Part shown: in pieces, positions 11,710 through 25,662 of the stretch | Numbering within the stretch: the stretch's first letter is position 1 | Layout of the letters: each line of letters starts with the position of its first letter | Assembly: GCA_037975125.1 (NCBI GenBank) | Contig: CM075858.1 | Coordinates: 66,440,140-66,504,139, forward strand | Length of the DNA stretch: 64,000 nucleotides | Direction: 5' to 3' | Source: Latrodectus hesperus | Lineage: Eukaryota; Arthropoda; Arachnida; Araneae; Theridiidae | Position numbers and translations under genes: made by a program | The notes under the pieces: generated by a model | Told to the model about the DNA's origin: nothing | The model's input: only the letters and a program-made list of their open reading frames with translations | The model's database searches: none

Positions 11710-14249
11710 AAACATTTTTGAAAATTAAACATATTTGAAAAAATATATTTAAGCATATTGAAAAAATATTATTCTTAACACTAACACGCCATATCTGATG
11801 AAGATGATTACATACACATTTTTGAAATAAACACATAAATTTTTTTCCTTCAAAATGTTTTGTAAAAACACCAGTTTATTATCTATTCCTATTTACTAAA
11901 GCTGTAGAACTTAAACTGTTGCAATACATGTCATCATATTATTTAGCTCCGAATTAAAAGATCAGTTGTAAAAGAATTAAATATATTTTTATTTTGAAAT
12001 AAATAAATTTTTAATAATAATAGAATAACTTTGATACTAAATTACCTGACATTTAAAGCAATATTAGATGTGAAATACATTTAGTTAAAATCCACATTTG
12101 TATCAAAAGTTCTACTCAAATATAGAAGTCAACTCAAAACTTTATAATTAAATATAAATTAAGAATAAGAAATGATTTTTTTTTTCATGGAAAACTGAAA
12201 TTTTAAAATAAATACTGAAATAAAAATTGATGTTGAATAAAATAGTATCTTAAAATTGTCCTTTCACTGTTTCAATCCAATAGATACACAATTAGATATT
12301 CTCCAGTTTCTTTATATTATGCCACCTAATTTTAAGAGTTATATCTTAAACGATAATCTTGTATCACAGTTCTTCCAGGTGCATAAACTTAACAGAAAGT
12401 CAATTCAATCTATTCTTGATCCAATATGTCAAAATGATAAAACGTCTCGTCTTTTCCGCAAACGATCACGAATTTTTCATCCAGAAATCACCAAACGACT
12501 ATCATCTGCCATGCCGGATCTACTTTGTTTTTACGTTTTTAGTGAATGGCAACAGTTTCGCTATCCTAAAGGCAAACACAGTTGCACCAAAACTGTGTTT
12601 TCGGGTCATTGGTTCTGAAAACAGATTCTTTTTCTACTTGCTAATTTTTCGGATTGATACTTGCCATTTTCGTTTTCTTTCTTTTCTATTTTACTTTTCT
12701 TTAAGCTATATGAAGGCGTGTGATAGCAAATGATCAAGATTCGATTATAGCTTTACTGTGGAAAAAAAAGAGGTCCTCGTACAAAGTTAATAAGTTTACA
12801 GAAAATTATTAAAAAATTGGGGCACAATCCAATTTATTTTTTTGTTGAGATTGATTTGGCAATTGCAATTACATAGACGAAATGTCATGCATTTTTTTAG
12901 AAAGAATGTATATGAATATCAAGTTATAAATGACAGTTAAGACAGCTTTTGCTGTCATTAAAAGAAAAGTATGTTGAATATTTCATGTCAAGGACATGAG
13001 AAAATGAAATTAAACATGGAATGCTTTTCGATTCTTTTCTAGAAAAAAAAAATAGCTATTTTTCATTGCCGACTATTAAAATGGAATATCATCGAATTAC
13101 AAATTTTATCAGTTTAGCGTCATTTAATGTATACACAAACAGTTACAATTGTCAATTCGATCTTAAAAACTTAATTTTGTACTTTCAAAAGTGTGGAAAT
13201 TCAATAATGGAATTCTTACATCATTACCTGTCTCTTGGTTGGTGAATTTCTAAATTCACACCAATTTGTTATTATTTACTGGAAATATAGAAATAGAGAA
13301 ATTAGAAATAACCATTTCCATTAATTCCAAAATATTTATTTTCTTTTAACCTCGAAAAGTCCAATATGATTTATTTACACAAGAACTTATATAAGATATA
13401 CATAAAAAATAACATTAGTAATTAATTATATTTCTTTTAATTGATTACCGATGCTGTTTTTTTACATTGCATTGAATATTAATTATTATTAGTGCAATAT
13501 GTTTATGACTGACTATTTTTACCAGCAGTGGTTGCTAAATGCAACAAACTGGAGATTAATTTTGCATCCTTGTCAAGTTAAGTGTGTGTCTGCAAATTAG
13601 TTAATACATTCTTCAATTCATTATACCAGAGCAAATTATTAATTTAACACGATGGATCCTTCCCTCAATGAGAGAATTGAAAAAAATTTCTTTGTTAGAA
13701 ATTTCTATTGTTATAATGTTGTTTATGGCAATAAAATTACTTCCCCGACTGCTCACCATGGATGATGGTTTTATATCTCTGTAAAACGAAGACTGATTGG
13801 TATCCCAGACCTCTCTTAATATACACTAGTCAGTTAATCATCAATAGCAAAGGTAAATTTTGGGACTTATCACTGATTATTATGAAGTGATAGCCCACTG
13901 ACTGCCATGGCTATAGGCTACTTAAGAATTCGCAGCCTATTGTACCTGTAACCTGGTGGATAACAAGTGGACTAATTGCAATTACATGACAACAAAATTG
14001 ATGATACTTTAATGAATATGTGAAGATGAAGGTAAATATTATTAAATTTTGATTTACGAAGATGTCTGTTTGGAAGTTCTATGATGATATCAAAAAGGAA
14101 GAAAAATGATATCTACGATAAATTATTATTTATAGTACCTAACAAAAAAGTTTATTTTCTCTGCTTGAATAAAGTATTTTTAAGCCTTCGAAATATTTTT
14201 GATTCTTAATCAAAGTATATAGGTGAGCAAGAAGTTGGGAACTGATGTG
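11710..14249. other. No gene supported
   Basis: Overlapping frames at 12256-12733 begin at TTG and look like chance. 13021-13245 is an unremarkable 74-codon frame. Confidence 0.5.
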
Positions 14250-14624
14250 CTACAATATCATTCCATGCGATTTTATCAATGTTATGGGATTAAATAATAT
14301 CGGCCAAGGCTGTTGGGATCGTAAATTCAATTTGGCTGAGGATCTTCTGATATTGTAAATACTATGCTTGTGTGAAGGAAATTGTAGGTCATAGGAGAAA
14401 GACAATGATATTTTTGGAATAGTTCGAAATTTTAGTTTAAAGTACCTGATTATACAAGGTGAGTTAACATTCAGCATTACTTTGCATTCGTGTATCTTGG
14501 CTCGACACGATCTTCTTTGATTCGGAGCGCTCCAGAGGAAGTTACTTTTCTTGTCATGACACAATTGATTACATAGCCACAATATTGTCGTCAACGACCT
14601 GTTGATTGATATGCCCAACTTCAT
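14250..14624 (-). other. Unrecognised 124-codon ORF
   Basis: ATG-started frame with ordinary composition, including CHDKKSNFLWSAPNQRRSC. I do not recognise it. It could be decayed repeat coding sequence or chance. No splice or promoter signal was linked to it. Confidence 0.15.
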
Positions 14625-14929
14625 GGATGATTAGAACCATATCATAATTGTACCACTTTCAAGATTGTCAGGGCTTCTAACATTTTGATGATATTATTGG
14701 TTTGTTTTTTGTAAATTTTATCACCGACATGAAAATATAAGTTCTTCATAATTGCTACCTACTTTATAGAAAGCTGACTACTCAGTAGATATGAGTGGTT
14801 TGGCAAAAATCAACATTCTTTGAGATTGAGAATTTAATATTTGGTTGCATATACAACATAATGTCTGTTGTCCAACGCCATAAAGCTGTTGTAAAGCATT
14901 TCAATGTCCTCGGTGAAAACTGCCTTTAG

Positions 14930-15015
14930 TTTACACCGAGGTTACCACCCTATATACTACGCAAGGGAGAAAACCCGGAAAACTACCCAGCACCCATCAT
15001 CATGTGCTTGAATAC
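14930..15015 (-). repeat. SINE body fragment
   Basis: The minus strand carries GGGTGCTGGGTAGTTTTCC, the body block shared with 53630 and 45300. Confidence 0.45.
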
Positions 15016-15337
15016 AGAGTTATTTGATCCCTTGTCTCGAAGGACCTTGTTTGAAAAATTTAAAAACGAGATTATATATTTTTACCGGTACTTAGGAATC
15101 TATTGTTCTAAAAATACAAATTCATTGTCTCTAAACGTCATTATATAATTTTAATAATAATAATAATTTTCAGTGGGGAATTTATATATTTAAGAAAAGA
15201 ATTTTTTTGTACTTTTCAATTATTTTTAACTTTTTCTTATTTTTCTCTAAAATGACAAAATAAAACATTAAATAAAGATTAATAAATATATATATGTATA
15301 TTAAAAAAGTTATATTTATAATTCTTTACTCAAACAG

Positions 15338-15355
15338 ATATATATATATATATAT
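15338..15355. repeat. (AT)n microsatellite
   Basis: Short uninterrupted AT run. Confidence 0.9.
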
Positions 15356-17018
15356 GTTTTCTCTCTCAATTATTATCTTCCTCTACAACTAACAAAATAT
15401 TATTCATTCCCAATAATTAACAATTCAATGAAATGTTCAAAAATTATTAATTGCATTCTTTACAAAATCATTTCCATTTTTTAAGTCTTAAAATTGACTT
15501 AAAAGGGACCAAAGTATTTATTAAATTAAACATTTTTTAAGGAGACTTTTTTATGAATATTAACTTGTACTGGTTGAACGTTTGTACTTGTACTGGTTTC
15601 GTTATATTTCCTGAATAAATTTAAAAAAATACATAACTCACAAACTTACTGCCAAATTTTTATGGTAATATTGCTTTATCTTTCATAACAGTCTATATAA
15701 ATATTATCTTTATTCTGCATGTTTGCTGAATTTTATCTGGGATTGAATAGAGGACCATTTTGCCAAAAGAAATAAACTTATATATAAGAATATTAATCTC
15801 TAGCTAATTTTAATCATAGGTTGTGTTGCATTTTTTAATTGGAGTAGATATAATTACAATTTAAGAGTCGTAATTGATGCTGATATGAATGAACCCTAAA
15901 GTTGCTTACGCTACAATGCACGCCATTTTTAAATTCTTCTTACTAAAAATAGAAGTGTATGGTTCTTTTCAAATTTTGGAAATTGTCATTCGTATCCACA
16001 GCGTAATTTTTTTAAAAAAAATATTGATAGTAATATTTTTCGATTTTTCAAAAAGGATTGCTTTCCTATCTGCAAAGGACATGTTTTCGATTTTCCCAAT
16101 ATGGCGCCGAATGTCCTGAACTCAATATTTAATAACTTTGTAAATAAAAGATTTCAAGTGTTCTACACCTCCTTCGATTTTTTTAAAATGAGAAATACCA
16201 TTTCATGTTTCAAAATAACATTTTGAGTATTAATAAATAAATAAATTAACGTTATTTTATTCAAATGAGAATTTCTCTTAGAAAACTAAGAATATATTTC
16301 ACTTTAAGTGATAGATTCAGATAAGCAAGTTTCAAACAAAATTTTGCATTTTGAATACGATAAACGAAATCTTAAGCTACAATATTTTATTTTGCTTTCT
16401 CTTAACAGCATAATTATATTCAGTTAAATTAATCTGTGTAAAATCAGAAATAAGCTAATAAATGTCACGATATTTTTAAAATTGCTGAATTCACCTTTTT
16501 ATTTCTAAACTTCATTAAAATGAAGTTTCGAAATTAAGAAGATTGGTCTGGTCGAAATTAAGAACTAAGGTCTTCTTAAATGAAAAAGTAATGTTCGGTG
16601 CTAAAATGGAACTTATTTTTTACATCTTTCTCGTCACATACTTAAAAAAAGGTTCAAGATTCATTGGCAGATATAAAAGGTCTTTAATCACTTTAATTAA
16701 CGGGAACTGCAGAGACGATCACTATTTATTGACAGATTATTCTTCAAGCACTAAATAAAGAAACACATCATAATTCACCCTCTGTTAAATGTCATGCCAC
16801 TTTCTTTTAGCACGCAACATTTTTCAACGGTCGTTAACACGATTTACCACATGGGATGAATGAAAGTTGCGACAAGTTTATGATCATAATCACCCTGCCA
16901 CTAATTTCGCATAGAATAGAGATTTTATGGTAATATATAGCATGACAAGGTATATATAATCGCTTATATCTATAAGCACTGAATAGCTTTAAATTAATAA
17001 GTCTTGTGTTTACGATGA

Positions 17019-17057
17019 AGTCATTAAATACCTAGTATAGCAAGGTATTTAATGGCT
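17019..17057. repeat. Hairpin, 15-bp arms with one mismatch
   Basis: AGTCATTAAATACCT at 17019-17033 pairs with 17043-17057. Confidence 0.7.
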
Positions 17058-17199
17058 TTTGGGCATTACAGTTCCAGTTACTGAAAAACGATCAAACTGA
17101 ATAAGTCTTGAATGTCCAGTGGATTATGTCCACTGCAGCTTTGACGTTAGAATAATCTACTGAAGAAAGAATATGCATTCTTTAATGAATAAAGCACTA

Positions 17200-17390
17200 A
17201 TTGGTTAGTAAGATAAATGGCGGCAACGATTTATGTAAGCAGATACAATCTATAGAACGATGTCATTTGCATCGAATGGAATAAAAATGGCGGCGTCGCG
17301 TGCGAATATATTTCAGAAGGGAAAAAGAGATGAAATATTCCTCCGTCTTGAAGGTTCAGTGAAGTACATCTGGGATTATAATTAGGCATT
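17200..17390 (+). promoter_or_regulatory. Candidate promoter or first exon with two AAATGGCGGC motifs
   Basis: AAATGGCGGC occurs at 17215-17224 and 17285-17294, matching the YY1/Pho-type core AAnATGGCGGC often found near transcription starts. The second copy opens a 32-codon ORF (17287-17385, MAASRANIFQ...) with several CpGs, unlike its AT-rich surroundings. No clear splice donor was found, so it may be regulatory only. Confidence 0.3.
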
Positions 17391-18916
17391 GTTCTGCATT
17401 TAGGCAGTTTAGAAAGCTAAGTATGTCTCATTAGATTGATTAAAGAACAGCCGATCTTTTTGATTGGTTGTGAATTATTGGTTACATTTTATCATTATCC
17501 TTTGTTTAAATTGTGTTCTTTAGAAATTAGTAAAGAACAATGTATTTTGCTTTTCGTAAGCTGATTTTTTAGGGGGTTTAAATAAAACAAATAAAATTGA
17601 TAAAGTTGAAATTTTAATTATAAAATAATAATGTTTTTTATTTAAAAATTTTCTGGTTTAAATAAACCTGAAAAATCTTAAATGAGAAAATTATTTAATA
17701 TAATTAATTAGTTATAACGTGTTAGTTAATTAATAAATAAGTATGAATTTCTCAACAAAATTCACATTTAAAGTTCATACTTTTCAGAATTCTACATTAA
17801 AATAGTTTTGAATATATAAATGATATCAAAATATTGAAAGATAGTTGATGATATTTTCAATTAAAAAATTAATTAGAAAAAGGAATATGAAAAAAAAGTT
17901 TAAGATTAAATCAGAGTTTCATACAGCAGAATAGTCCTACATAATCAATATGACATCATATTTTTTGAACAATACACTTTATTTTTGTATTTGCATAAAC
18001 ATAGCATCTGTTATAATTGTTCTAAAATAAACTCAAAGTAACCGCATTTTTTTACTTAGGCATAAATAAAAAAGTGAAAAAGGAATTTTCTATTTCGTGA
18101 TGAAATCTAAAATTGTAATTTTTTTACTTGATATTAAAAATGCCATTAACGGAACTAGATTTTATACTTTGTAGATTTGTATGAAATTGTTAAAAACATC
18201 GTTGTATTACATGCATATGAAATAGAAGAATATAAAACGTTCCTTTTCCCACATTATAAATATTGTTAAAACATGCTTATTTTCACCATATTATTTCTGA
18301 GTCCTGATAGCATAGAATATTTTCAATATGTATACATATTTCATATTGTTTAGATATGATGTTTCTTATTGTTTAGATTCACAGAGAGATATTCAGTAGT
18401 AAAATTTTTATTATACCAAATTTCTTTAAAACACAGATGTAAGCCTACCATTTATTTTGTCAAAGAATCAGTTTAATGAAAAAATTTGTTAAATATTATT
18501 TATTTCTTGTAAAAATTGATAAAACGCACTTAATTGAATTTGAACCAGTTGGGATAGTAGTTATTAAATCATGGATTCACACTAAAAACATTTTTTTATA
18601 AAAAAAATTAATCTTAATTAAAATAAAAATGATCAAAACCAAATCCCCAGTTACTGTGACTATATTCAACATTTATATTATTATATTTCTAACTAACACT
18701 GATGTTAACGATGGATATAAATTGTCCGTCATTAGCACAGTTGGGAACTTCATTGTGGTTAGACATCGTCTACTCAATCTGGTATTTAATGTGCCTTGAA
18801 ACAGAAAATACTATAGGGTTCTTCAAAGTACCTAAAAGACTAAACTCGCTTACATCTGATTTTGCAGAGTAGAATTGATTACATTATTTCAATTAAGCTA
18901 AAAAATTTCATCTATC

Positions 18917-18923
<7 letters not shown>
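17391..18923. other. No gene seen
   Basis: AT-rich with dense stops. No exon was found downstream of the 17.2-kb candidate. Confidence 0.55.

Positions 18924-18980
<57 letters not shown>
18924..18980. repeat. (AT)n microsatellite
   Basis: 57 bp of AT. Confidence 0.95.
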
Positions 18981-18983
<3 letters not shown>

Positions 18984-19205
18984 ATGATTATAAATATCAT
19001 AGGCAAAATTGAAAAAATACAGGAATAAATATTAAAATCATATGCTTAGCAATACATCCAGCGCAAAAGCAGCTTAAATATAATTAATAGTAAATTTTTA
19101 TAAAATTAATTAAATACTAAATTGAAAATACGAAGTATAATAAATAGATGGAAAATGTGTCAATAGATAGACAGTTTAAAAATTTCAAAGAAACAGAATA
19201 AAAGA

Positions 19206-19259
19206 ATATATATATATATATATATATATATCTATACCTATATCTATATCTATCTATCT

Positions 19260-19354
<95 letters not shown>
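19206..19354. repeat. Compound (AT)n-(TCTA)n-(AT)n microsatellite
   Basis: AT run 19206-19231, TCTA/TATC-rich 19232-19262, AT run 19263-19354. Confidence 0.93.
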
Positions 19355-19357
<3 letters not shown>

Positions 19358-19653
19358 GTCATTTACATTGGAGGTAAAAGTCATGTATGTTAATTTGTTG
19401 AGATTTTTTAATAAAGAAATTTAAAAGTTCTGATGACCTTTTATATACGAAAGAGAGAAAAAATTGCAGAGGAAATTACCACTGAGTTGTGTATCAGAAA
19501 TGAAATGATTTAATATACTCATGCGTATCGAACATTTTTCTTTTTAAGCAAATCAAATATTTTATGAAAATTTGAATCATATATAGAACTTATTTCTGTC
19601 TCAATATTATAATTAATTTAATCCAAAAAAAAAACTTCTTTCGTCTTCTCAGT

Positions 19654-19694
19654 AAGTCTGTAGGATATATTAAAAGGAAGTCTGTAGGATATAT
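19654..19694. repeat. Short direct repeat, 24-bp period
   Basis: AAGTCTGTAGGATATAT occurs at 19654-19670 and 19678-19694. Confidence 0.85.
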
Positions 19695-19699
19695 ACTGT

Positions 19700-21766
19700 T
19701 AAAGATATGTTTAGAAGTATAACAATATAATTGTGTGTTTGTGAACTGTTCATTCAGTACTATCTAATCATGAAAGAAATGTCTGGACTTGTGAAGTACA
19801 AAAGTAACTAGAAATTTTTTTAACGTATATAACCACATTATTACCTGAAATGGTTTAATTGAAATGGGTGCTTCAATGTTTGCTTTGAAAAGTGCTTTAA
19901 AAACTGAACAAGCAAGGTTTTATTCATTAACTTGTTTTATTCATTAACATTCATTAATTTTCATTAATTAACATGAATTCAATACAGTAAATGCATAAGA
20001 GTAAGCCCTTAATTTCGCTGCCAAATGCATAAAAAAATATGAGCATTTAAATTAACATCTGAAACAGAGCAATTTCTTATTGACTGTATAACATCTGCTG
20101 TTTTTAAACTGTGGTTGGAACTAAAACTAAGAACTTTATTATCTTAGAAGACTTATATTAGAAGAGCGCAATATTGAGCCATAGTAAATCCTTATATAGC
20201 CTTAGATGAAAAATTCACTTTATTTTTAAATTATAATCAAAATTAAAAAATTAAGATAAATTAACTTTTGTCGAATGAGATTTCTTAAATAGCCGCTCTC
20301 TTTTACAATTATTTAATTAGGAGAAACAACTGTTAACACATTTAAATATAAACACACACATATTCGTTGTTTGACATTAAACGACACTATATTTATAATA
20401 GTTCATTGCTTGAGTGAAAAAAAACTACTAGTTTAAATTTTCGACGCCAGGTTAAGTTTTTAATGAATAACGCATTTACGACTGATACTTGATTGAGATT
20501 TTACCACCTTTTTACCTATGGGTTACAATAAAGCAATAATTCATATTCATTAATATGCGCATCTGTAAAGTGAAATAAAATTATACTTTTCATTAAAATA
20601 CTTAAAATCTCGATTAATAAGAATTTCGACAACTGTCATCGGACACACTCAAGCTTATTGCTCTCAACTGATTAAATCGACTCATTTCAACACGAAAACT
20701 TAACACTGAACGGGGAAATGTTTATCTAAAGAAGCATTCATATTCCTATATCGACATTTCAAATGCACGGCAATTGTGAGACGTACGTATTTGAAACGAA
20801 ATGTGGCTCGATATTTGTCATTTGATTGTGTGTATATTTTAACATTAATTTTTGAATAAAACTTTAAATGATAGAAGGAGAAAAATTCAAATTTTTGACT
20901 ACGTAACGCAGCACAGTTGTTGTAAGCACTGAAAACTTTCAAAGAGATTTTGTTTTCAATGTGTTTATTTTTGCTAATCATGATGACGTTAAGTTTATCA
21001 GCTGGAATATTGTTAGTTAAATTGTTTTACCTAAAGAGAAATTGTTGTCTGTGAAAAATCTTTGAATTTTGGCAGTTTAGTTTGAAAAACAAATTTGCTT
21101 AAAGTTTGTTCTGGAAGAAGAAGAAAGCCTGTTTCTGTGAAAGGAATAAAGAATATTGCGCTTCTGGTGAAAAATGCTAGTTTCCAATTCACTAGAGTTT
21201 CGAGTATGGTGTTATCAGTAGCCGTTTTGTGGTGGATGCGCCACACTCAACTGTACAGGTTATTATATAATGTATCTTATATGGTATTATCCGTAGAAGG
21301 TTCAATTTGCGAATTTCATTCCATAAGATTTTGAGCCTCAACGCCTGTTCTAATTTAATTCCTAGTTCTCCTTGAGCTTGATTAAGAACAGCTATGGAAT
21401 ATTTTCTGCAATTCTGAATGGGTGAAAAGCAAGAAGTAGCTAAATGCTTTTCACTGGTATTTAACAATAATATAGTTTTATACAATTTGGAAGTGTATGT
21501 TAGAAGTAGTTTGGAATCTTCTCTAAGTTAAGAAGGCTCTAATCTAATTACTTCCGGCTGCAAAATTCACAGCATGTTAAATCAAGCTAGCAAAAACAGC
21601 TGAAGATTTATTTTTGCCGTTTAAGTATCATACAATTATTAATTTACTTTTTATACTTCAAATGATTTTTTAGTAGTTGTATCAGCATTATAAAAATAAT
21701 TAAAGGCATACTAAATAGTAAATAAAATTTGTACACTTGCGTCAAAGGTAAATTTGCATAACAAAT
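19700..21766. other. No gene supported
   Basis: Overlapping plus and minus frames between 20700 and 21485 (70-97 codons) give no recognisable protein. Confidence 0.5.
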
Positions 21767-21768
21767 TA

Positions 21769-22511
21769 CAATGGAATTCTAATTATCCGAACTCCACTTC
21801 TCCCAATCGCTTTAAAAGTTATAGAAAAATAAATGGGAGTTAAGTTGATAAGAAAAAAATGGAAAAAAGTTTAAAAAAAGGAAAAATAAGAGATCCTAAG
21901 AGAAATAGAAGGGAGAAGATGAGATTGAGAGAGAGAGAGAGAAGTATCACTTGAGGAATTCAGAAACATTCTTTTGAAGATTCCTGGATGTTCAAAAGTT
22001 AGTACTGGAGATATAGGAGAATGGATAATGAGTTAGACATACTGGATTTCAAATTACAAATAATGGTTAACTTCTTGAAAGTGTCGAGGAAGAAGATGAC
22101 CTTAATATCCAAGTTGAAACAGACACGGGATTATTAGATAGTAAAACCTTTGCCTACTCTGAAAGCGTTTTAAGTAAATGGATCGTCACCACATGTATCA
22201 CTACATCTAACTTCACATTGTCAATCGGATGCGCGACTTGGCTGCCAGAAAACGGATGAAGGCAGTGATTTTCATTTACAGCACTGTACGTATATACTGT
22301 ATTAATGTACAACACTTGTAAATATTTTAACATGTAAAAATGTTTCCTCATATTAATTAAATGATTTAAAAATACATAGTTTTTCTCCCATTTTCAAAAT
22401 ACAATAATTAATTAAAATGGACTTTTTTTCAAAAATGTCAATTTACCGAATTTTCGATTATCTACTAAGAAGGTTCGGTTCCAATTGATTCAGATAATTG
22501 GAATTCTACTG
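21769..22511 (+). mobile_element. pogo/Tigger-like DNA transposon remnant, 743 bp
   Basis: Ends 21769-21791 and 22489-22511 are inverted repeats (19 of 23 match; right end reads CAGTAGAATTCCAATTATC inward), flanked by TA at 21767-21768 and 22512-22513. TIRs of the CAGTAGAA...ATTATC type are known from pogo/Tigger/jerky-like elements. The interior is too short for a full transposase. Around 22020-22150 broken frames include acidic stretches and a DSKTFAYSE-like segment that recall the acidic tail of such transposases; that part is weak. Probably an internally deleted copy. Confidence 0.7.
21927..21942. repeat. (GA)n run inside the pogo-like remnant
   Basis: Eight GA units. Confidence 0.85.
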
Positions 22512-22513
22512 TA

Positions 22514-25270
22514 TTAATAAAAACACAAAATGGTACTTTAAAAAAATTAAAGCTTACCACAATATCATTTCAATTTATAACATTTACTTTGAATAGCCTC
22601 TTAGGTGTATCAGACCGCAAGATATTTTTTTTTCATACATCAGATTCGTACTATTCACTGATTTAGAGAAAATTGCGACATTTTACGAGGGAAAAAAGAA
22701 AATTAAGACCAACACTAACCAATGACATTGAAATAAGTTAAATAATATGAATAAATAAATAATATTGCACGGACATGAAAATTGTGACATTGAAATTGTC
22801 CGTCACACAGACTTGGGTAAATATCTGAGAAAGGCTTCTGGAATGTCTTGCTGATTGATGTAAAAGTGATGCTTACCTTTCACCAGGTGAGATTTTTCTT
22901 ATTCTTTACTTTCTCAGCATCTGACTATTGCCATATTCTTAGAAATGGACAAAATATGTAAAAAGTCATGACATGGTAATAAATTTTCATACTTTAGACC
23001 ACAAAAGTAGCTTGAAATAGAGCTTTATGTCCCATATGGAACGATACCATTTTATTTAAATTTATTAATTTTCTTGATGGAATAATTAGAATTGTGGTGT
23101 ATTCTATGTCTATTATGATAAAACCTAAGGAATTAAACTAGAAAGAATTAAAAAAATTAAAGTCGTATTAAAAAAATTCGATATTTGGCTACATCAGATA
23201 TGATCATAAAATCATTTCCATAATTTTTTATGTCCCATTTTACTTTTTATTTTTCTAGATACTGTTCATTTAAAATATATTTTTCTAGTATTGAAGAACA
23301 CACAAAGCAATGAAATACAAATAATTCTTCTGAAAATTTGTTCTGAATTAAAAGTATCAAAAAATGTAGACATTCATGTGAAAACAAGCGCGCATTTTTC
23401 ATGATTTGAAAAACATATTTCGAAATACAGCATCAATTGAATGCACTTTAATTATAAAATTTCTAATAACACCAATTCTTAATGAATTTTGAGCCTTTTA
23501 ACTAGATTGTTTAATATTTTTGAAGGATTGAAAATGTCTTTTAAAGCATTGTAAAAAAAGAGAAAAGAATGGGTCTTATAAGTAAAAAGCATGATTCTTT
23601 AATTTAAAACAGAATTTTGAGAAATGTTGATTTCTGTGAAAACATATCCAAAGAAACAACTAAGTTTAACTTGATTTTTTTAAAATTTAATGATAGATTA
23701 AAAGAGATTCCGATTTTATTATTAACGTTTTATTGCCAGTTATAAAATATCATTATTATAAATTATTTCGTTTGATTACAAACTAAATCATTAAAATTTT
23801 ATGAATTTTCTATGTACCGTCAATGGGGTTTGTTGCAGTATTTTTTATAAATTCATGGGTTAATATATAGGCTTTTAATAGTATATATATATATATTATA
23901 TTAAATATTTAATATTTATATATATTATATATATTAAATATATAAATTAATTAAAATTTGCAAACGGGAAGAATGTAATGAGAATAATAAAGAAAAATAC
24001 AATTAGAAAATCATTTGAAAAAAAAAGAATAAATAATGGATGGGTATCATTTTTCACAGTAGTTTAAGATAACAGAAAGCGCTGCAAATTCTGTCAGTTC
24101 AGATAATATTGGTTTCAATCTTTTTAAGCGATTTCATTGTAAAACACATTACTATTTGTTCTTTAATATATTTATTGTCTATTAATGATAAAAAAAATTT
24201 AAACAGGATCGTTGCATCAAATAGGAATAATTATACTATAGGAGGTAACGAAAAGCGCGAGCTGCGATACAAGGAATATTTGTACATCATCTCGTTATAA
24301 TTCTTGTTAATTGTTGGAGTTAAAAGCGGCATTAAAACTCTTAGGAATTTTCTTTTGTCTTTAAAAGAATCGAGCTTTAATCCTTAAATCCCTAAGTTAG
24401 TACACAATACTACGATTAAATCTTGCATTCTTATAGGTATTTCGCGTTTAATTCGTTTAACACTTTTAGAAATGTGACCGAAACGAAAAAAAAAATTTTT
24501 TTCAGCGTTAAAAAAGTAAATCGATATCGTCTGGAAGTGTTTGAAGAAGAAAAAAAACTTTTGTTTCCAGTGTTGTAATCTTTTTTCTGTGGTGATTAGT
24601 CTCGTCTTCACTTGCTGGAAATTTTTATGGCTTCTGCAGACGATTAAGAATTTGGGATTTCGCTTGCTAGAAGGAAAAAAAAAAAAAAAAAAACAACGAA
24701 ACTGAAAGAGTCATTTTTGTTGGAACTTTCTGGCCTTCGTTTCGCTACTTTCTCAATTCCTTTTTAATTTTATGGCACCTTACCCATTCAGAAATGCACA
24801 TCGGCTACACAAGAGCATCTTTATTTGAAAGAGAAGAGAACAAAAAATATTTTTTTCGAATTCCTTGGAATGTACTTTTTCTGTTTCTCTTCAGAATTCT
24901 CTTTTGTTTTGCAGAGGAAGACATCATGGTGAAATCGTCTGCTTTCTAAAAATATGTTTCTTTTCATTACTGAATAGAATATGTTTTGTCAAGGCCTTTT
25001 TTTATAGTTCGAAAGGCTCTTTAGTTATTTGTCAGCTGATGCTTTTGTTGAAGGGAACATTTATTGCGTGTTATTGCTCGTGAATAACATATCCTAAAAT
25101 AGAGGAATCTGAAAAATGCCGGTTATCAATATCGACCTTTAACTGCGCACGCCTGTCAAATTATTCTGAAGTGAAGTAAAAAGGAAATATTTCCAACGTC
25201 GGACAATTTATGTTTCTTCAATGATAAGCATTATTTTTAAAACATTTTTAACACTTAATAATAAATAAGA
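22514..25270. other. No gene supported
   Basis: An AT-only palindromic stretch lies at 23880-23960. Frames at 24109-24611 and 24865-25083 are unrecognised. Confidence 0.5.
24675..24693. repeat. Poly(A) run of 19
   Basis: Uninterrupted A. No retroposon head was found upstream. Confidence 0.9.

Positions 25271-25305
<35 letters not shown>
25271..25305. repeat. (AC)9-(AT)8 microsatellite
   Basis: AC 25271-25288, then AT to 25305. Confidence 0.93.
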
Positions 25306-25662
25306 ATTTTAATATCTATTATTTTTGCTTGTGCTTTAAGTATGTGTCATAAAAATAAGTCGAAACTATAACTGAGTAAATTTTACATTTATTACATTTG
25401 TAAGATTTTATTTCAAAAGTATTTTTTATTAGTAATTTCACTGAGAAATCTAAAAATAAATTTTATAATTTAAATTTTAGGAAAACTTATAATTATTTTG
25501 CTACCGGTAATATCTGTGTTCATGCTTATGTTTCTATGAATATTTTCCTAAGGTAACTTCAGGTATTTATTCAGAGACTTGTATACTTTGAGAATCTTTT
25601 GTTTTGGGAGAAAGGGCATCTTGGCATTTATTATTTTTACAACTACACTGTTTTTTTGATAT

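Larger units (their letters stand above)
15020..17199. other. No gene supported
   Basis: Small frames at 15889-16119 and 16543-16758 lack known motifs. CAATATGGCGCCG at about 16099 is an isolated motif like those at 17.2 kb. Confidence 0.5.

Noticed and set aside
12256..12733. Two overlapping plus-strand frames of ~120 codons
   Set aside because: Both begin at TTG, overlap in different frames and show no known motif or coding-like composition.
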